From Nageia nagi (taxonomy: Eukaryota; Pinophyta), in NCBI GenBank assembly GCA_050084985.1, contig JBITNC010000001.1, forward strand, positions 10,602,001 to 10,666,000: DNA of 64,000 nt, written 5' to 3'. The notes below the pieces were generated by a model. That model was not told where the DNA came from. It was given only the letters and a program-made list of their open reading frames with translations, and searched no databases. Made by a program: the position numbers and the translations under genes. The stretch's first letter is position 1. Each line of letters opens with the position of its first letter. Below, one piece after another: positions 49,901 to 58,245 of this stretch.

Positions 49901-52243
49901 GCATCTCCGCTTGTGTTTCATATTTTGCGGTGTGTAGTGATTAGAAATCACTCCAACGGTGTTATATTTACTTGTTTCATGGCTTATAGGCTAGTGGGTA
50001 CTTGTTCGTTTCTCATTTCATGCACTTGTTTTAGAGATATCCATGTTTGCGACTTGCCACCTTGTATAGATCTGTAACAATTCTACTTGCTTCCGGAGGC
50101 TATAGACTTCGTTCTTGTTCTCCGTTTGATGTGATTCCTTTTGTGTTGTATGGTCCTTTCGAAGACCTTTCCTATGGACAACATCAGCAAAAACAACGAT
50201 TTGCCAGCATGCACTTACCCAGTTCTCCTCAGTTGCAGTCTGTGAACACTTTCACTTTTGCCTGATATTTGCCACATTTATCTTGCTCCATATTTCTTGA
50301 ACCTATATATTTGGAAAGCTGATGTCTTTCCCTGTTCATCCATATATTACACAACACACTTTGAATACAAGTCGTCACCTTGTCGACCTCTTCTTTCGGC
50401 ACTATCTGTCCAGTCCTGTTATGGCAATCCAGTGAACACCGTTCACTCTTTCACAAATCGCCAGAGTTTGACAACTCCTTTTAAGTTGATTCTTTCTCCA
50501 TTGGAAAGTAAGCTTCGCCACCTTTCCAACGGGGTATAACACGACATACTTTGTCATTAAACATCTTTGGCAAAATTGCCAATCTTTGGCGACCATCTAG
50601 TTTTAGGACTATTTTGGCGATCTGGTGAACCAAAACTTCAGAAGCAAATCGCTAGGGATCTGTAGATTGGTTTGAGGTGTGTGAGCACTTGTTGGAAATG
50701 TCTCATCGATGCTTTTCCAACTATATGCTAGACTTGACGTTTTGATCAAGTAAAACTTGGCGAATTTAGCAAATTTGTCATGGTATATTTCTGCAGTTGC
50801 CAAAACTATTTGCCATTATATTTGAGCTCTACAGCGTCAAAAGTTGTTTGTCAGCACTTGGAGGTTGGCGAACGTCAAATTCTTCATTTCACAGCATTAG
50901 AGTACTAAGGTCTTCAGCCTTTCTTCATTCTTCTATTTGCATAACATGACAAACTAATATTTCAAGGCGCTAGACTATAGAACACAAACATAGGAGTCTT
51001 TAAATATCTACCTTCAAATAGTGATCCAAAATACAGGCAGAATACTAAAAATTGATTTAAACAAATGTTTTCACTTTGTGAATTTCATAAAGTTAACATT
51101 AGCAAATGGGCTTTCCAGAATTTGGCGGTTGTTGCATATAAACAGGTATCTCCAGTTCAATACCTCTTTCCTCTCCCCATTTTCTCTAGGGAGATTCCTG
51201 AGCTTGTTCAATTACATGTGCAGAGATATATTTTACTTCAGATATCTAGGCGAGCTAAGTATTCTTAAGGGAGGAGTATTTTCATTCCTCAAGGAATATG
51301 TCAACGCAGCACAGGTTGGGCCACTAAGTTGATGCCTCATTACGTGTAACTACTTGTTGATAATAAAACTTTTTCTTTGTGGAATGACTCGGTATGGAGG
51401 GTAGGGATTTCACCCAGCTTTTCTTATACCTCTTTCGTTTTCTTTTCCATTGGCATTTTTTCTATCCATTTTGTATCTTGTAAGTTATTATATTTACAAT
51501 TAGCGTTAGCAAGTGTTATCATAAAACAAAGTGCACACACAGATGCTAGAAAGAACCTTTAGATGTGTGCCTTCTTTCTGAAGTCTTTCAGATTGGCTGA
51601 AAAACCTTGTTTCACTAGCACATTAATGAAAATAAAAACAATTCATTATCGTAATCAAAGTTAAAAACTCTAAGCATCATGAATGCTCAGTGTGTACTCT
51701 CCAGCGATCCTGGCTGTACCTGCATCTTATAATCCTACACTTTTCTTCTATGTGTTACCTGTAGAATTAACTATAGTTATCTTCAAGGTGTCAAGGTTTA
51801 AATAGGGAAGTCAAGAGAGGAAATTCTTCTCTATTTTTTTTATCGTTCCCAGAATCTACTGGAATATACAGTTTTAGAGTCATTTCAGTTTACTGTGATT
51901 CAATAGTAGTTCTTTCATACTTACACTGAAAATTGACTTAGTATTGTTGCATTTTGCTTGATGTTCATGGCTTGTGCTGTCTTCTTTTTCAGGTGTCTTG
52001 AATACGACACAACAGAGAAAGAACTTCAACAAAAGGTAACTCAGATTTATTTTGTTACTTATCATGTTGTTCTTTTACTGAATGGGATCTTATATAACTA
52101 GGTCTCAAAAATATGGACTGATTATATGTACCATTTTCACTTTAAAGGTTACAGATTTGGAAAATGAACTCCAAGAGGTTCAGAGTGAGTATGCAAAGCT
52201 CATGATCGAGTCTCAGTCTCTCATTGTAAAAGACGAAACTTAG
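19848..52243 (+). CDS. MORC: MORC-family chromatin ATPase, 3' ten exons (partial gene)
   Basis: The C-terminal ~556 codons of a plant microrchidia protein. Exons: 19848-19946, 20112-20192, 20368-20514, 20635-20727, 42972-43023, 43226-43337, 47909-48729, 49132-49259, 51993-52035, 52148-52243. All introns are GT-AG and phases agree, apart from one extra base in exon 7. Family signatures are GPHGTKIIVYNLW, SILYLHMPDNFKIILRG, TTIGFTKEAPLVNVHGFNVY, KNRLIMPFWRVF, then EANFIEPAHDKQDFERT and LHCALIGYQP. A low-complexity Ser/Thr/Pro linker follows, then basic KTKRK (possible nuclear signal) and a C-terminal coiled coil ending at the TAG 52241-52243. In the family the GHKL ATPase and S5 modules dimerise and compact heterochromatin, supporting silencing of transposons. 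The ATPase exons (Bergerat motifs) are not in the window. They are either more than 19.8 kb upstream or missing. Confidence 0.92.
20112..20192 (+). CDS. MORC: MORC exon 2 (27 codons)
   Basis: DIQLRG...ISNRLRYSLH, between ATGCAG and GTAAGG. Phase 0 on both sides, continuing exon 1 directly. Confidence 0.9.
20368..20514 (+). CDS. MORC: MORC exon 3 (49 codons)
   Basis: TYSSILYLHMPDNFKIILRG, then EHHSIGQDLKFPEYILYKPQ. Acceptor TGTGCAG, donor GTTTGA (non-consensus after GT, but the frame would stop two codons later without splicing). S5-domain core. Confidence 0.9.
20635..20727 (+). CDS. MORC: MORC exon 4 (31 codons)
   Basis: VSVITTIGFTKEAPLVNVHG, then FNVYHKNRLIM, from acceptor ATCTAG to donor GTAAGT. 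The next codons (PFW) are 22.2 kb away. Confidence 0.93.
20728..22236 (+). other. MORC intron 4, ancestral left part
   Basis: Intron sequence up to the insertion point of element C. AT- and pyrimidine-rich, no gene. Holds a 43-bp tandem duplication (21401-21486). The last five bases, GATTA (22232-22236), are the left target duplication of C. Confidence 0.7.
21401..21486. repeat. 43-bp tandem duplication
   Basis: TCCTCTTCCATCTTTTATTT and the following CTCCATTT...CCTCCTGTCTTC at 21401-21443 repeat at 21444-21486 with very few changes. Confidence 0.9.
22938..22946 (+). promoter_or_regulatory. TATA box 1 in element C leader
   Basis: TATAAAAGG in the leader of C. One of two identical TATA boxes on the ORF strand, about 1.32 kb apart. 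Confidence 0.4.
23546..23554 (+). promoter_or_regulatory. G-box ACACGTGGC
   Basis: A perfect plant G-box/ABRE core (CACGTG) in the leader of C, with a CCAAT word about 20 bases before it. A related TACGTGGC lies at 24211-24218, 42 bases before TATA box 2. In plants these cores bind bZIP or bHLH factors; whether they act here is unknown. Confidence 0.35.
24260..24268 (+). promoter_or_regulatory. TATA box 2 in element C leader
   Basis: TATAAAAGG, about 270 bases upstream of the first ORF-X ATG (24541), with TACGTGGC just upstream. The better-placed candidate core promoter of C. Confidence 0.45.
26441..26445. repeat. target site duplication CTAAG (left of D)
   Basis: CTAAG here and at 39480-39484 flank element D exactly at its TG...CA ends. 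Confidence 0.93.
26446..28411 (-). repeat. left LTR of D (3' LTR by gene direction)
   Basis: 1966 bp, from TGTTGATCAG to GGAATACA. About 711 bases (roughly 26652-27362) are absent from the other LTR; the rest matches throughout. Because D is transcribed on the - strand, this is the 3' LTR. Confidence 0.92.
28418..28433 (+). other. PBS-like sequence on the 'wrong' strand
   Basis: TGGCGACTCTTAGGGG begins six bases after the inner end of the left LTR. Its first nine bases resemble the primer binding site of some Tat/Ogre elements. D's genes run on the other strand, so this side should hold the polypurine tract. None is obvious here. Confidence 0.3.
28652..32237 (-). pseudogene. ORF-X homologue in the env position of D
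   Basis: Starts at ATG 32237-32235 (MAISQSSSAAEVEQL) downstream of integrase and runs about 3.6 kb with several stops and shifts. Large open pieces: 31991-31599, 31626-30922 (234 codons), 30499-30152, 29946-29731, 29355-29005, 29029-28652. VLDYSPDSIVQAF corresponds to MDFSPEGIEATF in C, and SYLWWLFVHQN to the SYLVYLLLHGK block in A and B. The middle is unlike them. The C-terminal half is Pro/Glu-rich with a KKKRK basic run, then a coiled coil (29005-29355). There is no signal peptide or transmembrane helix, so it does not look like an envelope glycoprotein despite its position. Function unknown. Confidence 0.65.
32238..32734 (-). other. spacer between integrase and ORF-X of D
   Basis: No recognised domain. 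The integrase C-terminal part expected here is missing. Contains a diverged 52-bp tandem duplication (32619-32722). An 88-codon open frame at 32273-32539 was not recognised. Confidence 0.5.
32619..32722. repeat. diverged 52-bp tandem duplication
   Basis: AGCTGAGCAACATGCCAGCA, continuing to TTGAT, at 32619-32670 is repeated with about a dozen changes at 32671-32722 (AGCTAAGCAGTACGCTAACA onward). Confidence 0.75.
32735..33170 (-). pseudogene. Ty3/gypsy integrase of D, truncated
   Basis: Zinc-binding N-terminus ECDKCNRFVGKI after YYWPTIF, then MDFIGV (catalytic core start), FILTATDYFTRWLEAMPCKN and TMVSNNGRAFTGG. The expected DNGRAF has Asp changed to Asn at the second catalytic position. The catalytic Glu region and C-terminal domain are missing after 32735. 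Stops and shifts are present. Inactive. Confidence 0.85.
33378..33821 (-). pseudogene. RNase H of D adjacent to RT
   Basis: Directly downstream of RT: ALLAILTQKD, IAFHSQTLHQYQQRYSFIEK and KKFKHYVSHNRILVYS, typical of the gypsy RNase H that follows RT. It then runs into the connection region toward integrase. This is the normal RNase H, distinct from the extra domain at 35135-35545. Confidence 0.8.
33877..34759 (-). pseudogene. Ty3/gypsy reverse transcriptase of D
   Basis: Thumb-side piece 34140-33877 (GHIVSKEGLAIDLDRVKAI, FVRKFINNFSKI) and finger/palm piece 34759-34307 (SSWVANLVPVRKKSGEIRLC, VDFRNLNKMSLKDNYPLPPM, FSMIDGYSRFNQI). The region between them (MPFGLSNAGATFQ, then the catalytic DD box as IILIYLDDITV) can be read across a stop and a shift near 34190-34310. 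RT would copy the element RNA into cDNA; this copy is disabled. Confidence 0.9.
35135..35545 (-). pseudogene. extra RNase H (archaeal-like type) between protease and RT
   Basis: On the - strand: VWTMYFDSS (first Asp), RAGVVFKSPKG, NNATEYETL (Glu), LIVHGD then stop then ELVIKQVKNQ (third Asp with a TAA), KHHYLKNYRNS, and FVSVPRRHNQIADALV (final Asp). These are the ordered motifs of the second RNase H of Tat-group elements. Known Tat elements, as I recall them, carry it after RT-RNase H and before integrase. Here it lies before RT. Several shifts and stops show decay. The domain call is strong; the unusual order is directly visible. Confidence 0.8.
35830..36422 (-). pseudogene. aspartic protease region of D
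   Basis: NNCMIDTGTAITVI at about 36050-36090 contains the retroviral-type Asp-Thr-Gly active site. Upstream lies a Lys-rich linker with PPPFYLSLRLKG; downstream, degenerate frames to about 35830. The position between gag and the extra RNase H fits a gag-pro boundary. Confidence 0.7.
36743..38045 (-). pseudogene. gag of D with CCHC-like knuckle
   Basis: Starts at ATG 38045 (MAPSKHKLTRSSARNS, basic), then LPKYDGSEKTPYEHCQDV and later HECIDDFNIRFERKLKSI, typical of the retrotransposon gag domain. A zinc-knuckle variant CPPCSASHFPYSC (36845-36885) follows. Multiple shifts. Gag would form the virus-like particle. Confidence 0.75.
38189..38206 (-). other. candidate primer binding site of D
   Basis: On the - strand TGGCACGCCCGATGGGAC lies 17 bases inside the right LTR, the correct side for D's gene direction. 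The offset is longer than usual and I cannot name the tRNA with certainty. Confidence 0.5.
38224..39479 (-). repeat. right LTR of D (5' LTR by gene direction)
   Basis: 1256 bp, TGTTGATCGG to GGAATACA, the direct repeat of 26446-28411 but lacking about 711 internal bases. Followed by the TSD CTAAG at 39480-39484. Confidence 0.92.
40739..42018 (+). other. 3' tail of element C
   Basis: Noncoding tail ending at the conserved family 3' terminus. A TATTTATA word lies near 41105. It shows no resemblance to the C leader, so it is not an LTR copy of it. Confidence 0.55.
42024..42971 (+). other. MORC intron 4, ancestral right part
   Basis: Intron remainder after the right TSD of C, ending in a T-rich tract and acceptor CTATGCAG. 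Contains a partial local repeat (GTTTTATATTTTT.CTTTTTATCCA near 42847 and 42900). No gene. Confidence 0.7.
42972..43023 (+). CDS. MORC: MORC exon 5 (52 bp)
   Basis: PFWRVFHENSSRGRGVV plus one base; acceptor ATGCAG, donor GTAAGG. Completes the KNRLIMPFWRVF motif begun in exon 4, on the far side of the 22.2-kb intron. Confidence 0.92.
43226..43337 (+). CDS. MORC: MORC exon 6 (112 bp)
   Basis: GVLEANFIEPAHDKQDFERT, then AVLLRLETRLKLMTIEY, ending within the Trp codon TG|G. Choosing donor GTGTGT at 43338 joins to exon 7 as YWNLHCALIGYQ, the family pattern. Confidence 0.9.
44734..45020 (-). mobile_element. SINE-like insertion
   Basis: On the - strand a pol III B-box-like GGTTCAAATC (44898-44907) is followed by about 150 bases and an A-run (T9 on the + strand at 44734-44742). 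That layout fits a tRNA-derived SINE. A clear A box and target duplication were not seen, so the head end is approximate. Confidence 0.35.
46662..46822. mobile_element. MITE-like foldback element
   Basis: A 35-bp terminal inverted repeat: ACTAGCTTAGATATCTTAAA onward at 46662-46696 and its near reverse complement at 46788-46822, about 90 bases apart. The interior has another hairpin, CTTGGAAG...CTTCCAAG (46737-46757). No coding capacity. A clear target duplication was not seen. Confidence 0.65.
47909..48729 (+). CDS. MORC: MORC exon 7, with an apparent one-base frameshift
   Basis: Opens with NLHCALIGYQP and a Ser/Pro/Thr-rich linker in one frame to 48464, where TGA-TAG follows (stop 48465-48467). 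The +1 frame continues as DRMMDQINEDINNAHERDQG, KTKRKISDVISSELSSKRQ, and reaches donor GTGAGT at 48730 in the phase required by exons 8-10. The upstream stop of the second frame is at 48451, so the shift lies between 48454 and 48467; the T at 48465 looks extra. The total coding length is a multiple of three only without it. Either a real null or truncating allele, or a sequence error. Confidence 0.85.
49132..49259 (+). CDS. MORC: MORC exon 8 (128 bp)
   Basis: GALDDVDIGSIPISEEPVTT, then CKELEMLLEENRRLHM plus two bases; acceptor TTTTTCAG, donor GTAAGT. Start of the C-terminal coiled coil. Confidence 0.88.
49260..51992 (+). other. MORC intron 8 (2.7 kb)
   Basis: No gene. A 91-bp tandem duplication at 49360-49541. 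The stretch 49545-50930 has transposon-like GC content and short inverted words (ATCTACCGG and CCGGTAGAT near 49590-49650), perhaps an old LTR, but no ends were found. Confidence 0.6.
49360..49541. repeat. 91-bp tandem duplication
   Basis: AAGCAATAGAAAGTTATAGG onward at 49360-49450 is repeated at 49451-49541 with only about two differences, so the duplication is recent. Confidence 0.93.
51993..52035 (+). CDS. MORC: MORC exon 9 (43 bp)
   Basis: Completes CAG then CLEYDTTEKELQQK; acceptor TTTTTCAG, donor GTAACT. Coiled coil. Confidence 0.88.
52148..52243 (+). CDS. MORC: MORC exon 10, terminal (31 codons plus stop)
   Basis: VTDLENELQEVQSEYAKLMI, then ESQSLIVKDET and TAG at 52241-52243. Acceptor CTTTAAAG. 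End of the coiled coil used for dimerisation in plant MORC proteins. Confidence 0.88.
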   Translation, partial: VTDLENELQEVQSEYAKLMIESQSLIVKDET

Positions 52244-54689
52244 CTGGTTGGAAAAACTAAATCTTTTTCCATTTTCTCATTGTAAATGCTATTTGTAGTG
52301 AGTTGCAACTATTTTGAATATGGCAATTTACATCCCATTGTTGGTTATTCGGGTTGATCTGTTGCTTCTTGTCATTATCAACAACTTATTTTGTATTAAG
52401 TAAAGATTGTTGTCCACAACTCCCATGTTTCATCAGGTTTGCTGATTTAAAAACCTTATAAGCCACACTCCAAAGCTTTGATTTTACAGTTTCGAATATG
52501 CTTTTGGTCTCTCTTTCAGAATAGATAAAATACCTGATTTCTGAATCAAAGCTGTCGACAATTTTCTTGATGAAATGCTCTTAACAGTGATGTTCTCATG
52601 TCAACAAAATTGAGTCTTCTGTGTTGCTGAGATGATATACTTTAAAAAGTATTTGACATAAATTATGAGAGTAAATCGAGTTTATAACATTTCTGAGATG
52701 GTGATACAATTTTAAAATAATTTAACATAACTTAGCTTAATTTTCTAGGCACTTCCAAGTATTTACCGTGTATAGATACTGCTATATATAGTACCATTTT
52801 AATCGTGGAAATTTCAAAAACTAATTTTAAGTTAATGTTTACTGTTGCATAATATTTGAAAATCTGTAAAACGAAATGATATAAATTTAGATATCTATAT
52901 CTTAATTCTGCATTTAATGTAAGCATTTGACATCTGGATCTGTTAGCTATCAATGTTAGGAATGAAGAAACATTATTAAGGATTATTAAAATTGAATATA
53001 AAATATAGAATTAGATAATGAATGGATTTGGTGAGCAAGATGAAGGCAAATTGAATGTCAATTATAAGGTGTTATAATGTATTATTATAGTTTTTTGAAG
53101 ATGTGATAAGTATTGTACAAAAAAATATAAATATAATTCGATCATGTTTTGATCCTGTTGCATCTTGTGTGTTATGTTCAATTCTCATTATGAGACATAC
53201 TTGCTATGCAGTGGTCCACTACAGTCGTTCCATAGATTGATGCTGATTTTCTGTGGATGTTAATATACTTTCTTTCTTATGATATATAATACATTAGTTT
53301 TATTCAATATGATTCTTGCTATTTTCAAATACGTTATAAGTTTTAAAAAGTGTTTCATCAAAACTAATAATTTCTCAAATGATATTTTAGTAGATAATTT
53401 GTTTTAAATTCTAAATGATAATTAAATAAATAGAACTTCAAAGAAATTTAATTTATTGTCATATATGTGAATTATATTGGTATTTTCAAAATAAAAGGTA
53501 CAATTTTTAATTATGTTTGTAAATTTTATATAAAGTAGAACATAAGGTTTAAAAGGTATAAATTGAAATTTAATAATAATGTTCTTAGATAACAAAAAAA
53601 AAATGGTCAATGAAAATAGTAGAATATATATATAAAGAGTAAGGGAGTGTCTATAGTGGGTTAGATATCTAAGAGCAATAAGTTGATAAAGAGTGTCAAA
53701 CATAGCATGTTAGCGGTAAAAACTATAAATATGGAAAGTCAAAGGGTTCCTTTAGCATTTGAGAATGAAAAGAAGTCCATGATGTTGCAACCAAAGGAAG
53801 TAACACTAATGGATTAAATAGTAATACATCGACGAGTAACCCTTTCAAAGTTTGTAAGCATTTGACACTTTCGAATCATAGTTTTTTGTAGTCTAAAATA
53901 GGATGTGACAAGTTTGAAACTCGTGTTGCAAGGTTTATTGATGATAACTTTCTATTTGAGGTAGGTGGTTTTTTTGTTATAGGGTGAAGCATTTTTTATC
54001 TTTATAATTCATCCAAGATTTCAAAGTGTGGGCACCTTTGAATAAGCAATGGAATTGACTTTGAATTTTATACTAGATGGGGCAAATAAATATGAAATGT
54101 TCTTTAGTATTCGGTTCCATTTCACATAGTTTGCATATGCATTGGCCTCTAGGGATATAATGGTTTGTCTTGATAAGGAGTTGGTGTGAGCAAACTTTTA
54201 TTTGGTCAAGAGGGAAATTGAGACCAGGTGATATGTTGTTTTATGTAGTTAAGGTTGACTATAGCACCATTCTCTAGTTTCATGTAAACTTGAAGATAAT
54301 GCAAGAGCTTTGATGAGAGCGGTTTTTTTGGTTCATTGCAATTTTTCATCATGTATGTTGAGTAGATTTCTACTCAGAAATGGAAATTTGTGATCATAAA
54401 ATTACTAAAAAAATGTAATGTCTCAAAAGTTATATATGATCTTTCCATATCAAAGATCTTTTTTCCATGATTCCAACAATTTGAACGATATGTCAATCCG
54501 ATCTTCGAATAGTTATTTTGTTAAAAAAAAGGCAAATATTTTATTATCAACACTATATGGTAGGACCCTATGTCGCATCAACATTGTGTGTGGTAAACAA
54601 CCCATGGTGGTAACTGGAGTTAATAGGTGGCCTTCTACAACCCAACCAAAGAGCACATGGAAATCCACAAGGCATGCATTGGCATAGGT
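52244..54689. other. MORC 3' flank, no gene recognised
   Basis: 3' untranslated region and AT-rich flank. Frames here are short. A stretch near 53730-54400 has transposon-like composition but no protein I recognise. No convincing canonical polyadenylation signal stands out just after the stop. Confidence 0.5.
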
Positions 54690-55913
54690 GTATGAGCACA
54701 TTGGAGTACAATTGACAGATTGTTGATAGGCTCCAAGCGTGAATGGTTCAAAACCCTAGCACATGAAGCACTCAAACCATCTATGAGCACTCAAAGAATC
54801 TTGAATCATTCAAATCTGACCTTCCTATGATGTGATTTGACAAGAATGACAAAAGAGAGTTTAAATATAGTCTTTTATGCTTCAATGTTGCAAATGATGT
54901 TCAAATTTGAAAGGAAAACAATAAAGATTAGTGGAGACCTCAAATCACAAGCCCTTTGGACCTTGTGATCGTCCAATTAAAGTGAAACCCCAACTCAAAG
55001 AGGCTGTAGGTCCCCTAATCCACAATCAAATGGATGCAGGAAAGATCACAATGCGTCAAGTGCAATAATGATTTAGACTCATAAAGACTATGGACAAATG
55101 CTTAGACAATGATAAATAACAAAGATAATGGACAAAGCTATGATAAAGACAATGTATGCTCAAAGATCTAGCCATATGACAAAGTATGATAACAATGATT
55201 ATGAATTTAAGGCTATAAACAATATATCTAAAATCTAAAATGCAAGAGACATAATCAAGAACCTTCAAGTCCTAGGGTTTGGACCTTAAAGGTCAAACCC
55301 TAGCCTAAAATCGTAAGATGAATTAGCCTAAATAATGCTTATACGATAAGCACAAATGCAAATCTATAACTAAATGAAGGATAAAAGTCTTTAATTAACA
55401 ATGTCTTGAGCTTCAAATCTACAATTAACCATGAAATCAACCATTAATAACCTAAGCAAACCTGAAATAACCAAAAGGTACCTCAATCCATGAAGCATGG
55501 AGAAGTGTGCCCAAGGTTGGAAGAGCAAGGCTCAAGATGTGATGTAGCCTTTGCAATGATGTCACAAAACCCTAGTACAAGCATTGAAAATTGCAGAGAT
55601 CATAGAGTTCATGCAAGAGCATGTCAGAATGCGGAAGAAGAAGCTTGAAATGTGAGCCCACTAGTTTTTATAATACTTAGGATTGTCCGAACGATTATGA
55701 TTCCTGCAGAATCATGTGGATGACTAGCAAGTCATATGGGTGATTGGGAACAAATGTGTTAGCATAACTTAAAGGCCTAAACTGAGTCGATCAAACTGAT
55801 CGAATGACTTAAAAACACACATTAGTCCAACAGGATAGTAGAATACATGATAAATGTTAAAATTTCAAGGTAACCCAATCAACGAAGCGAAATGTGTTTT
55901 TAGGGTGTTTACA
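54690..55913 (-). repeat. 3' LTR of E
   Basis: The right border is clear: on the - strand TGTAAACACCC starts at 55913 directly after a purine tract. A TATTATAAAAAC TATA-like box lies near 55665 on that strand. The left border near 54.7 kb is a guess, since the partner LTR is outside the window. Confidence 0.5.
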
Positions 55914-55934
55914 GTTGCCCCTTTTTGTGTTGAG
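55914..55934 (-). other. polypurine tract of E
   Basis: On the - strand CAACACAAAAAGGGGCAAC precedes TGTAAACACCC, the usual plus-strand primer context of Tat-type gypsy elements. Confidence 0.7.
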
Positions 55935-58245
55935 CTTCGAACCTATGAGAAGTTAAGTACAAAAAACTTATTAAACTAGTAAACTGATAATGATAGTCGA
56001 AAATGATAAATGATCTTTGATAGCAAAATGATCAGGATGAGAGTTGGTTTTGGAACATGACAGGCCATATAAGATCATCCTAATCACTTAACCCTAATCT
56101 AATTTCAGCACATGACAGGCCGTATAAGATGAAATTAGCTCTCATGACAATGGACATGTAATAAAAATTTGACAAGTAGATCAAGTAGCCATTAGAACAA
56201 TAAAGTAAAAATTTAATCTAATCTAAGCTAAGCTAAGCTAGGTACGAAAAAGGAAATTATCTTTGCTTTGCCCTAGTAGTCGAAGGGAATGATCTCTGCT
56301 TTGCCCCAACAGTTGAAGGGTGAATGATCATAGGCTCATAGTCCTACCAAGCATAAAACTATAGCACAAGGGCATATGATGCTTGCACAAGAATGATCAA
56401 ACTAGATATGATGTTCGAGTATGTTGATCATCAATCAATCATGTCGTGCTGAGTGATAATGTCGAACATGGTGATGTCAGAATGTGTTTATTACCAATCC
56501 ACCATGAAGAGCTGCAAGGACAATGTCAAACATGATGATGTCAAAATATGATGATTTTCATTCCATCATGTCGACCTAAAGTGACCATATTAGGTATGAT
56601 GGTGTCATAATATGTTTATTACCAATCCATCATGTTGAACTCATAGTTGTCCAGCGAACATTCACGATGCAAGAAAGGTTGACCATGCATTTGACATGCT
56701 CCTGATGAAGTCGATGATATACCTACGAAAAGCAAAAATTTAATTAGTTTAAAAGTTGTGTGAAGCTCTCCCCTTCAAATGGGAAGGTGTGATGGATGAT
56801 AAGAAAAGAAGCATGATCATTTAGCAGTATAAATCATAAAACTATGCTCACGATCAAAGGTTTACAAAGTGTGACATAGACCAAGCAAATCATCTGGGTG
56901 ATTAAGGATCATCTAGATGATCTGATTAAGGTAAAAATAAAAAATAAAAAGCAAAAATTATGATTTGACTATCGACACTTACTGTTTACTAAGTTACTAT
57001 TCATATTTTGCTGACTATTGAAGACTTGGGTGATAAACCTGTTGAGAGAGTGTTTGACCTGAAGCAGATAGAGACAAGCAAACTAGACAAACATCACTCT
57101 CATGGTGGTGGCGGTAGGGGGAGGTCCACTTGGGGAAGAGCCACCACCAAAAAAGGTGTGGCCCTAGAAACACAACTTTGCTTTATTTATTTTACTACCT
57201 TATTTTTAATGTATTGGTTATTGTTTGTTGTACCTTTTATATCATACATTTTGTTTTCCTTGGTCTACTTGTTATAGCATACTTAGCTAGTGTAAACAGT
57301 AACTTAGGGCTTTAACTTATTAGCCATTCGAAACCAAAAACGATGTAGTCGTAAAACAGGTAAAAACACCTCTTAGGATATGAAACTGACATTGAAAGTA
57401 GAAAAATGCTTCAATGTGTCATGGTATTCTATGTGGTGGCTGTCATTTGATTGTTGATTGGTTGTTTTAACGGATTGCAAGAAATACAACACAGTTTGTT
57501 GAAAGGTTGATTAGGTGAATTGAAAACCCTAGCATAATAGAAAACCAAGCATAGACCATAGGGATAGCAAAAAATACAAACAACGATGGACATTTCAAAA
57601 TTAGCGCACAACCGCAAAACCCTTTTAGAATGTTTGATCATTGAAAAACTTAGCCCAACATAATTGTAAAATAGGGTATTTTTATTGTTGGATAATGATT
57701 TAGTAGTTATTATAAAATAAGTTTTTACTTCGATGCTCAAATTTAAAATTTGAATTGTTATGCATAGGATAATTATTTTTTTCTGAATTTGAACTCTATA
57801 AATAGTCTGGTAGCTGGACGATTCGATTTAGAGGTCATTTGATTGATGGATGATTCACAAATCATCCAGACGATTGGACTACTCGTATGAAATTGGAAAA
57901 CTAGGTCAACCTAGCTGTCCCTTATGAGGATGATTTTGACTTAGGTGAAACTAACAAAAAAAATGAAATGCAATTTAGACGAAAATGCCAATAGACATCC
58001 TAGGTGACACGTAGGACTGACTTGGACATAGAGACCACTAACTTAGTAATAGATGAGATGAACTAACTAATAAAGACTAACATCTCAAAATTTATACCAG
58101 ATGAAACTCAAGCACAAGTTTCAATTGCTTTGGATAAAGGTTGCGAGTAGCATTGAAACCAACGAATTAGGCTTGCCTAGAGGCGTGGGATTAGCAAGAG
58201 CTAGCTAGGATTCTCCTAATTAAGTGAGACATATCCTATATGATA
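55935..58245. other. internal spacer of E
   Basis: Mostly noncoding. Includes the ~64-bp tandem repeat (56404-56655), repeated ACATGACAGGCC words at 56056 and 56109, and a short + strand frame at 57008-57180 (DLGDKPVERVFDLKQIETSK, then a Gly/Arg-rich run). That frame might be a detached N-terminal piece of the PMD ORF; I am not sure. Confidence 0.5.
56404..56655. repeat. ~64-bp tandem repeat, four units
   Basis: Units start near 56404, 56466, 56530 and 56595, each with (A/T)ATG(A/G)TG(A/G)TGTC and a later CCATCATG- or CCACCATG-like word. Noncoding, inside element E. Confidence 0.75.

Noticed and set aside
53422-54687. Short frames in the MORC 3' flank
   Set aside because: Low complexity or without any family motif; not supported as genes.
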